Assembly (NCBI GenBank): GCA_910579415.1
Contig: CAJTUY010000031.1
Span: 1-12,947 of the forward strand
Origin: an uncultured Clostridia bacterium
Lineage (GTDB): Bacteria > Bacillota > Clostridia > UBA1381
Direction of reading: 5' to 3'
DNA length: 12,947 nucleotides
In this document: positions 6,662-12,947 of the stretch, in pieces
Numbering within the stretch: position 1 is the first letter of the stretch
How the letters are laid out: every line of letters starts with the position of its first letter
Position numbers and translations under genes: made by a program
The notes under the pieces: generated by a model
What the model saw: only the letters and a program-made list of their open reading frames with translations
Told to the model about the DNA's origin: nothing
Databases searched by the model: none

Positions 6662-8278
6662 TTATTCTACTTCAACAACCACATCGGCATTTTCGTCACA
6701 CATGCCGTCAATTACACATCCTATCTTTACACTGCCGCCCTGCGAAATTGAAATGCTATCCTTATACTGTGTAGCTCTTACCGTGCGTGTTTCTCCGCCT
6801 GTGGTAATTGTCCACTTGATTTTAGTAAATGTTCCGTCAGAATTACCCACGTTATTTATAGTTGTAATAATGCCCATAGCTTTGTTTTTATCAGATATTC
6901 GTTTTGTAATCACTCTGCTTTGAACGGTAAACTCCGCTTTTCCCGGCGGTGTCGGTGGCTCGTCAATGAATTCCAGTTTTACATTGTCAAAATAGAAATT
7001 ATCCGCCCAAGACGTGAAATTTATCATCGCCAACGAATCTATTGCTCTTGTTGTATTCTCTACGGCATTCTGATTATCGCTGCAATAATCATTACCGTTA
7101 TTGTTTACTACAGATACCGTATAGTTTTTATCCTTGAGATTGAGCAAAACAGTTACATGATACCAGCCTGTAGGACATTGATTTATCCAGTTGTCTCCCA
7201 CATACAAATCGACATTGGAATCATTTGCGCGCTGGTCAAATTTAATTATCGTATTGCCTCCGGGATTTCCTGTTCCGTTTTTATCTATAGCGTTAAATCT
7301 GCCGCAGTTATTGCTGTTGCCGTTGCTGTTGCCTTCAAGATATGTGTCAAATTCAACTAAAGCATATTTACCTTCTGCAGGCTCTGCCGCAACACAAGTA
7401 TGAAATTCAGCGCCTCCTGAATATGCAGTCTGTCCGTGCGCCTCATCAATCTGTTTAAAGCCATAATTATCACCGTTTATTCTCCAGTATTTGCTTGCTT
7501 CTGCTTTTGAGGCGTATTCCATATCATCAACGATTTCCAAACCTCTTGAAATACGGCAGACAGAAACATTGTCAACATAGTACGCGCCATTCCTCCAGCT
7601 TGTAAAATTAATACTTTGGAATGAGCCCATATACTGACTGTTTGCCTCATAATCCTTATCTATAATTGTTCCTGCCGCATCATATACTGTAACAACATAA
7701 CTCCACTGCCCTGCACTTCCCAAATTTTCTTCTATGGTTACACTATACCACGTATCATTGGAAATATTTATCTCTTTATCAGTATTATCGGCGTGATGTA
7801 TTTGTATCTTTGTATTTGTCTCATTTGCTGTCCGTTTGATTTGTATCATTTGATTTTGACCGTAATTTGTATTGTCTCCTGCTTCTTCCATTACCGGACA
7901 AACAAGACCCCATACCTCATCCGCGCCGGACGGCACTTGAATATCAAAACTTATCTTTACAGGTATATTTTCAAGCTTAGACGGTATTGTTCCCTGTTTA
8001 AGCGCAAGAACAGGCGCTCCGTTTGTATTCCTCACCTTTAACGCCTTCGTCCCTCCGCTTTCTACTATGGCACATTCTGAAAGATCGTCCTTCATATACC
8101 ATTTCAGCATTGTCTCCTGTGATACTGCGGCTGCTGTATAGCTTTCAAAATCATCCGAAAATAACTCTGTTGATGTGTCCTCTCTTACAGCCGCCGCAAA
8201 ACCGGCTGCCTGAGTCAATGCTAATACGCTTACGCTTAAAGCAGCAGCTAAAGTTCTTTTTAAGACTTTGTTGTTCAT
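6662..8278 (-). CDS. Secreted two-module lectin-like protein with distinct C-terminal domain (A-B-D)
   Basis: A 538-residue exported protein, paralogue of the one at 2734-4314. It has a signal peptide at 1-30 (NNKVLKR, hydrophobic core, AGFAAA), module A at about 37-245 (ELFSDDFESY to AYYVDNVSV) and module B at about 248-438 (VDDMEY to FYFDNVKLEFI). A short proline linker (PPTPPG, 441-446) leads to a C-terminal domain of about 90 residues unlike that of the paralogue, with a beta-strand-rich pattern that could be an FN3- or Ig-like fold. Module B has four cysteines at the same places as in the paralogue (C295, C325, C368, C399). The ATG at 8278 follows AGGAGG closely, and that site occupies the 15-nt gap after the GH43 stop, so the two genes are almost certainly co-transcribed. 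No enzyme motif is seen. Glycan binding or a surface role is inferred from fold-like features and neighbours. Confidence 0.87.
   Translation of the reverse strand: MNNKVLKRTLAAALSVSVLALTQAAGFAAAVREDTSTELFSDDFESYTAAAVSQETMLKWYMKDDLSECAIVESGGTKALKVRNTNGAPVLALKQGTIPSKLENIPVKISFDIQVPSGADEVWGLVCPVMEEAGDNTNYGQNQMIQIKRTANETNTKIQIHHADNTDKEINISNDTWYSVTIEENLGSAGQWSYVVTVYDAAGTIIDKDYEANSQYMGSFQSINFTSWRNGAYYVDNVSVCRISRGLEIVDDMEYASKAEASKYWRINGDNYGFKQIDEAHGQTAYSGGAEFHTCVAAEPAEGKYALVEFDTYLEGNSNGNSNNCGRFNAIDKNGTGNPGGNTIIKFDQRANDSNVDLYVGDNWINQCPTGWYHVTVLLNLKDKNYTVSVVNNNGNDYCSDNQNAVENTTRAIDSLAMINFTSWADNFYFDNVKLEFIDEPPTPPGKAEFTVQSRVITKRISDKNKAMGIITTINNVGNSDGTFTKIKWTITTGGETRTVRATQYKDSISISQGGSVKIGCVIDGMCDENADVVVEVE
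6965..8278. repeat. Diverged tandem-gene duplication, copy 2
   Basis: This stretch encodes the signal peptide plus modules A and B of the first lectin-like gene and pairs with 2995-4314. The two copies have the same orientation and flank the phosphoesterase gene, which itself carries a more diverged module A. The nucleotide sequences have drifted widely outside short blocks, so this is an old duplication rather than a recent one. Confidence 0.8.
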
Positions 8279-8293
8279 AAAAATCCTCCTTTT

Positions 8294-9130
8294 TTAATTT
8301 ATTAAATCATTATTGGTTACTTTTATTAAAACCGGACGTTCCATCGGATAATGATTGGGACGATGAATTATCAGATATAGCTCTCCGTTTCTATCTTTAA
8401 ACAGCATTCCGTGCCCTCCGTCTTTTTCAAAAAGCGTGCCGTCTAAATCCCATTTCCCGTCAAGCTTGCCATTATCAGATTTGGCAATACCCTGCGTGTA
8501 ATTGCCGTCTCCCATACTTGACCAAAGCATATACAGCTCTCCCCACCGATTTCTGTACATAAACGGACCGTCTGTAACAAATTGCTCTCCTGTCTTGTCA
8601 AGCGGTCTTGCCCACGCAGCTTGTGACGCACTAAATAATACGAAAGGCTCGCCTTCACTTTTATCAAGCGTCTTTGATAGTCTTACAGCGCACATTTCTC
8701 CGTCTGATGTCTGCACCCATTCGTGACAGAACACCATATAAGGAATCCCCTGCCTGCTTATATACAGGGTTCCGTCAAGGCACTCCCATTCCGAAGGAGT
8801 GACCGCGCCTATGCTATGCTCTCTAAATCTTCCGTCAGGTCTGTCGCAAACAAGTACCGCTGTTCCTCTGCGGCATTTTGCACCCTTAAATGAAGCGAAC
8901 ATATAAAATTTACCATCATATAAATGCACCTCAGGAGCCCAGAAATCTTTATCCCCCCAAAAGCCCGTTTCATACTCAAAAACAGCTTCAGGTTCGCTCC
9001 ATTGGATAAGGTCTTTGCTCCTATACACATCAAATCCCAACTGTTCATCTGTGCGTGAGCCGTAAAGATAGTATGTGTCCTCATACAAAAGAATGTATGG
9101 GTCCCGTATATTTATTTCATTCAGTTTCAT
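8294..9130 (-). CDS. GH43 family glycosidase (arabinosidase/xylosidase type), cytoplasmic
   Basis: A 278-residue single-domain GH43 five-bladed beta-propeller enzyme, of a type that usually removes alpha-L-arabinofuranose or beta-D-xylose. Visible are RDPY at 9-12 with D10 as likely general base, FWAPEVHLY at 63-71, CLDGTLY at 117-123 with D119 as likely pKa-modulating residue, CHEW at 135-138 with E137 as likely general acid, TDGPFMYR at 186-193, and DGGHGMLF at 237-244, whose H240 may help hold the central metal. It is short, with no accessory module and no signal peptide, so it probably acts on imported oligosaccharides. The ATG at 9130 has CGGAGG 9 nt upstream, inside the end of the GH78 gene. 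The two frames overlap by 14 nt, which suggests translational coupling. The family and catalytic triad are firm. Arabinose versus xylose, or another pentose or galactose linkage, cannot be decided here. Confidence 0.92.
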   Translation of the reverse strand: MKLNEINIRDPYILLYEDTYYLYGSRTDEQLGFDVYRSKDLIQWSEPEAVFEYETGFWGDKDFWAPEVHLYDGKFYMFASFKGAKCRRGTAVLVCDRPDGRFREHSIGAVTPSEWECLDGTLYISRQGIPYMVFCHEWVQTSDGEMCAVRLSKTLDKSEGEPFVLFSASQAAWARPLDKTGEQFVTDGPFMYRNRWGELYMLWSSMGDGNYTQGIAKSDNGKLDGKWDLDGTLFEKDGGHGMLFKDRNGELYLIIHRPNHYPMERPVLIKVTNNDLIN

Positions 9131-11309
9131 TACATTCTGCCTCCGTATAGAGAATATGCTTTCCGCCCGATATATTATATCGTTGACCGTCTCTAAGCTT
9201 TATTTCTGCATTTACGCCATATGGAACTGTAATTTCATACCTTATAAAATCTTCACGATAGCTCCATTTGCTTATAATTTTTCCATATGCCGTTTCTATT
9301 TCCGTATCGGCAAAGCCGAGCCGTCTATCCGGCGCAGGCGCAATTGTTATATTACTGTACCCCTCGCCGCCGTCGTTTATATTAATTCCTCCTATATAAG
9401 CAAATATCCAATCGAAAACAGAGCCGTAAGCATAATGATTATACGAGTTCATACTTGTATCCCAGAAGCTACCGTCCTCCTTTATGCCGTCCCAGTGCTC
9501 CCACATTGTTGTCGCTCCGTGGTTAACACTGTACAGCCACGACGGATAACCTTCACACAATAACAGCTCATATGCCGTATCTGTATGACCTGTTTCACTC
9601 AATGCGTGCAGCAAATACGGAGTTCCGACAAAGCCTGTGGTAAGTCTGCCGCTATATTCTTTGATAAGCTTCATAAGCAGGCTTCCCACTTTTTCTTTAT
9701 CATCGCATAATCCAAAATGAATGAGCAGCACACACGCCGTCTGTGTACGCGACAGCGGCACTCCATTCTTAATAAATCTTGCCTTTATCGCTTCCACTAT
9801 TCGGGGATACATTGTTTCGTATTTCGAAACATCTGTTCCTATAACCTTTCCCGCTTTTATAAGCAAAGAGGTTGAATAAGCAAAATAACAAGACGCAATT
9901 AAATCCGTATCAGTAGCTCCCTCCATAGAGCCTTCAATATCCATAGCCAGCCAATCGCCGTAATGGTCGCCGCCAATCCACAAGTATTCTTCATCTCCGG
10001 CATTGTGCATATATTCTATCCATCGGCGCATACATTCAAAATTGTCTTCCAATATTTTTTTATTCCCATACGCGCGGTACATTTCCCACGGCACAATAAC
10101 CGCACTGTCTGCCCAAGCTGTCGAAATACGCTGCTGAAACTGTCTGAGGCAATCAGGTATAACAGCAGGAATTGAACCGTCATTATGCTGCTCGCTTCTT
10201 AAATCATACAGCCACTTTTCAAAAAACTTTTCCACATTAAAGTTTATCGCCGCCGTTCTGGCAAACACCTGCGCGTCACCTGTCCACCCGAGACGTTCAT
10301 CACGCTGCGGACAATCCGTAGGAATATCAAGAAAGTTATCTTTCTGTCCCCACACAATATTGCTGTAGAGCATATTAAGCTTGTCATATCCGCACACAAA
10401 ATTTCCTGTACGTTTTATATCCGAATGAACTTCAATTGCAGTAAAGCAACTTAAATCAACATCATAAGGATATTCGTCAAGACATATATACCTAAATCCC
10501 TGAAACGAAAGCGACGGTTTAAAAACCTCCTCGCCTCCTCCGCACACATAATGAATTTCATTTCTTGCCTTGCGAAGATTTGCAGTATAAAAATTGCCGT
10601 CCTTATCAAGAATTTCAGCATGGCGAAAGGATATTTTTTCGCCGCGTTTGGCATTGACCCTGACTTTTACATATCCTGTCAGATTTTGTCCGAAATCAAT
10701 TACCCTTTCCCCTGCCGGAGTTACTATGTATCTTGCGGGGTGTATAATTTCATTTTCAACAATTTTGACCCCCATCTGCGGTACAAGCCTTGTGCTAAAG
10801 CTGCATTCCGCACTGTACCCCAATAGTCCTGGCGTAACGGTTCTGTCAATTGTCTCACCGTGGTAAATATCTGAAAATTGCGTATATGACGTCCAGACCT
10901 CAGTATTTTTGTCTGAAACAATGTATTGTGTTGTTCCGTCCTCAAAATCTATACTAAGACTAAACATGCACAGTATTTTCTTTGAATACACATTATCTTC
11001 ATTATCCCAGCCCATTCTTCCGACTGCCCAGCCTTTACCGCAAAGAATTGCAATCTCAGACTCGTTTTGAAGAATGTCCGTTATATTATATTCCCTGTAT
11101 TGAACATGGTCGGCGTAATTTGTCCAGCCTGGCGTCAGAACCTCACTGCCAATTTTCTTTCCGTCTATACGGCATTCATATACACCTATCGCAGAAACAC
11201 ACAATACAGCTTTTTTTATTTTTTTCTCAGATACGATTTTCCTTTTAAATTCCGGACAATCGCACTCTGTACCATCAGGAATACTAATCCATTTAGCTAT
11301 ACCAAGCAT
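9117..11309 (-). CDS. GH78 alpha-L-rhamnosidase, cytoplasmic
   Basis: A 730-residue GH78 enzyme that hydrolyses terminal alpha-L-rhamnose from rhamnogalacturonan fragments, plant glycosides or other rhamnosides. The N-terminal beta-sandwich region (about 1-300) includes AKWISI at 5-10, GVYECRIDGKKIG at 42-54, LTPGWTNY at 58-65 and DFGQNLTGYV at 205-214. The (alpha/alpha)6 barrel (about 300-645) has DIPTDCPQRDERLGWTGD at 328-345, with E338 as likely general acid, GDWLA at 451-455, and TMWEHWD at 601-607, with E604 as likely general base. A C-terminal beta domain closes the protein. It lacks a signal peptide and the extra N-terminal domains of the longer 850-1000-residue members, so it is a compact intracellular form. 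The ATG at 11309 has GGAGGA just upstream, within the 15 nt after the previous stop. It overlaps the GH43 gene by 14 nt. The family call is very secure; the natural substrate is inferred. Confidence 0.96.
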   Translation of the reverse strand: MLGIAKWISIPDGTECDCPEFKRKIVSEKKIKKAVLCVSAIGVYECRIDGKKIGSEVLTPGWTNYADHVQYREYNITDILQNESEIAILCGKGWAVGRMGWDNEDNVYSKKILCMFSLSIDFEDGTTQYIVSDKNTEVWTSYTQFSDIYHGETIDRTVTPGLLGYSAECSFSTRLVPQMGVKIVENEIIHPARYIVTPAGERVIDFGQNLTGYVKVRVNAKRGEKISFRHAEILDKDGNFYTANLRKARNEIHYVCGGGEEVFKPSLSFQGFRYICLDEYPYDVDLSCFTAIEVHSDIKRTGNFVCGYDKLNMLYSNIVWGQKDNFLDIPTDCPQRDERLGWTGDAQVFARTAAINFNVEKFFEKWLYDLRSEQHNDGSIPAVIPDCLRQFQQRISTAWADSAVIVPWEMYRAYGNKKILEDNFECMRRWIEYMHNAGDEEYLWIGGDHYGDWLAMDIEGSMEGATDTDLIASCYFAYSTSLLIKAGKVIGTDVSKYETMYPRIVEAIKARFIKNGVPLSRTQTACVLLIHFGLCDDKEKVGSLLMKLIKEYSGRLTTGFVGTPYLLHALSETGHTDTAYELLLCEGYPSWLYSVNHGATTMWEHWDGIKEDGSFWDTSMNSYNHYAYGSVFDWIFAYIGGININDGGEGYSNITIAPAPDRRLGFADTEIETAYGKIISKWSYREDFIRYEITVPYGVNAEIKLRDGQRYNISGGKHILYTEAECNETE

Positions 11310-11324
11310 AGTATATCCTCCTCT

Positions 11325-12947
11325 TTACTTATAAACGACACAACCCATTATTTCACTGTATTTCCAGTGAACAAAAATCCTGTCGCAGCTGCTGCCTGCA
11401 CTCTCGTAAGTCAAAATATCATTTACATTTCCAAAACTTATGCTGTCTGTCGCAGTATCATATATAATGACATTTGTAATATTTGCCGCTTCATCCCAGC
11501 TTCCGTCGTTATTGTAACCTATTCTGACAATTGAGCCTTCCTTATGTACAGCATAGCCATATGTATATTTCTGATTTATATCTATTGAATTAATAGAATC
11601 GTGGAAACTGCCTGTTCCCATAGCAGGTACAGTCCCCTTGCGTATCACGGTTTCCATTGTATCTATCAACCCTTTTTCGTTTACTCCTACACGTATCAAA
11701 TCGCCTTCCTGTAAATCATCGGCAAGATATTTATATTTTGCATCAAAGATAAGCTCCGTATTACCCGATGGAGATACCGCCTCTATACCCACAGTTTGCT
11801 CATCATCTTCATCAATAGTAGTAAACATATCCTCAATAATGATACACTGCGTAAATTCGCTGATACCTTCCGATTTGCCGCCCTTCATAACGACTATATT
11901 CTCATATCCGATTTTAGGTGCCAGCTTGTATGTTTCCAAATTACGATATACATTACTCATAATACTTGATGCAGGTCTGATTGAAAAATCGCTGTCGCTT
12001 GATTTCCTGATATCCTCATCATCCGGTATGCAAATCATATTTGTTGTACCTTTAATATATCCTTTTCCGCCAAGCGCTCCGTTTTCTTTGACTCTATAAG
12101 AATACATCGGCATACTTATCGAAAGATTATACTCATTTTCTTCCGGAGTCTGTTTTATTGTGTCAATATACGTAATCTCTCCCTTGCCGTTCAATTTGTA
12201 TACCACAAGCTGAGGTTTGGGTACGCCGTTCTCTGAAAGCATACTAATCTTAGACTCTGTTGTCGAACATGATTGTCCATCTATTTTTACTTTTCCTGCA
12301 AGATATATCTCCTTCATCTCACCATCATAGGCGAAAATCTTTAAAGCTACATCACTATCTCTTTCATCAATCCACACATTTTTAATATATCCTATCGGAT
12401 TACGGCTAATTTCAGCAGTCTTTGCATATACAATGTTATTAAAAATATCTAAATATGCGGTAATTTCACTTCCCGAAGCAAAGGAATTTTCAAATGTGTC
12501 TCCATACGATTTGTAGACCGTATATTCATCTTCATCAATTTTAACATCAACGTCAGATTTATTATGCGATAATGATTTTATAATTCCTGTAACGCTCTGT
12601 CTGCATATTGTTATCTCAATTTGCGTATTGCCCGCCTGCCGTATACATAACACATCGTCTATCTGTATATTTGAAACAGGTTGCTCTTTCCCTTCCTGGT
12701 CCCGTATGCTAACCTTGTCAAAATCATCTTTTAAGTTAAGTTTTTCTCCTAAGCTGCCATATATAATCTCATTAGAAGCATCTATACTTGATACAAACAC
12801 ATCATAGTATGAATTGATAAACACAAGGTCATAATAACTGCTGTTTTTTGTTTTCAGCAGACGTATGCTTCCATAATCTATTTCAAAATCCTCTTTAGTG
12901 TAATTCGGATAAGCGATGCCATTATAAATCACTCTTGCTTTAGAATC
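11325..12947 (-). CDS. C-terminal part of a large beta-rich protein, probably exported (runs off right edge)
   Basis: 540 codons remain open to the window edge, so the true start lies outside; the GTG at 12932 is internal, with no ribosome binding site in the 15 nt visible upstream and five open codons in front of it. I see no catalytic signature. The sequence is strand-rich and polar, with repeated short units of the form G-hydrophobic-I, followed by an acidic stretch and a DG or NG turn (for example GYIKNVWIDERDSD and AYDGEMKEIYL), suggesting several stacked small beta domains. The style resembles C-terminal regions of long Clostridia surface proteins that carry S-layer homology or copper-amine-oxidase-like N-terminal domains, but neither domain is in view. 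The last residues end MGCVVYK before TAA. The GH78 gene follows after 15 nt, so it is the first visible gene of the operon. Export and surface location are inferences that depend on the missing N-terminus. Confidence 0.7.
   Translation of the reverse strand, partial: DSKARVIYNGIAYPNYTKEDFEIDYGSIRLLKTKNSSYYDLVFINSYYDVFVSSIDASNEIIYGSLGEKLNLKDDFDKVSIRDQEGKEQPVSNIQIDDVLCIRQAGNTQIEITICRQSVTGIIKSLSHNKSDVDVKIDEDEYTVYKSYGDTFENSFASGSEITAYLDIFNNIVYAKTAEISRNPIGYIKNVWIDERDSDVALKIFAYDGEMKEIYLAGKVKIDGQSCSTTESKISMLSENGVPKPQLVVYKLNGKGEITYIDTIKQTPEENEYNLSISMPMYSYRVKENGALGGKGYIKGTTNMICIPDDEDIRKSSDSDFSIRPASSIMSNVYRNLETYKLAPKIGYENIVVMKGGKSEGISEFTQCIIIEDMFTTIDEDDEQTVGIEAVSPSGNTELIFDAKYKYLADDLQEGDLIRVGVNEKGLIDTMETVIRKGTVPAMGTGSFHDSINSIDINQKYTYGYAVHKEGSIVRIGYNNDGSWDEAANITNVIIYDTATDSISFGNVNDILTYESAGSSCDRIFVHWKYSEIMGCVVYK

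Noticed and set aside
9075..9563. Open frame of 162 codons on the plus strand
   Set aside because: It is antisense to the C-terminal part of the GH78 gene and the start of GH43, both secure; its cysteine- and tyrosine-rich product resembles no family.
11638..12099. Open frame of 153 codons on the plus strand
   Set aside because: It is antisense to the long beta-rich gene, whose frame is open over 540 codons; the serine- and isoleucine-rich translation is typical of a mirror frame.
12930..12932. GTG as true start of the beta-rich gene
   Set aside because: The frame stays open to the window edge and there is no ribosome binding site in the visible 15 nt, so the gene is better read as truncated by the window.
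1..12947. tRNA, rRNA, CRISPR array, insertion sequence or riboswitch
   Set aside because: No short regular repeats, transposase-like frame, terminal inverted repeats or long non-coding stretch was seen; the longest gene-free interval is 88 nt.

Overview
The window is a single-direction gene cluster: eight genes, all on the minus strand, read from the right edge to the left. Low G+C, strong GGAGG-type ribosome binding sites, very short intergenic gaps and Gram-positive-style signal peptides point to a fermentative Clostridia (Bacillota) bacterium, probably a gut or rumen plant-polysaccharide degrader. The mix of modular secreted proteins with rhamnosidase and arabinosidase-type enzymes recalls Monoglobus-like pectin degraders, but that placement is a guess from style, not a match I could test.

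In transcription order: (1) the C-terminal 540 codons of a large beta-rich protein of unknown function that runs off the right edge (11325-12947); (2) a GH78 alpha-L-rhamnosidase without signal peptide (9117-11309); (3) a GH43 enzyme without signal peptide, overlapping the GH78 gene by 14 nt (8294-9130); (4) a secreted two-module lectin-like protein (6662-8278); (5) a secreted calcineurin-type metallophosphoesterase with the same kind of N-terminal module (4356-6626); (6) a second lectin-like protein, a close paralogue of gene 4 with a different C-terminal domain (2734-4314); (7) a GH3 glycosidase with permuted domain order (348-2645); (8) the first 107 codons of a GH36 alpha-galactosidase running off the left edge (1-322). 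Gaps are 15, -14, 15, 35, 41, 88 and 25 nt. Only the 88-nt gap holds a strong hairpin, so the cluster is probably one operon with a possible partial stop or processing point before the GH3 gene. No promoter, regulator, transporter, RNA gene, CRISPR array or insertion sequence is visible.

The likely logic is two-tiered. Four glycosidases without export signals (GH78, GH43, GH3, GH36) would trim imported oligosaccharides bearing rhamnose, arabinose or xylose, beta-linked glucose or xylose, and alpha-galactose. In their midst is an exported trio built from shared beta-sandwich modules, which could bind glycan outside the cell and, through the phosphoesterase, remove phosphate from it or from another phosphorylated compound. 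This trio is the least explained part of the window. It consists of a duplicated A-B module protein flanking an A-module phosphatase, with an exchanged C-terminal module, four conserved cysteines in module B, and an unusual Glu in the first metal-binding motif of the phosphatase.
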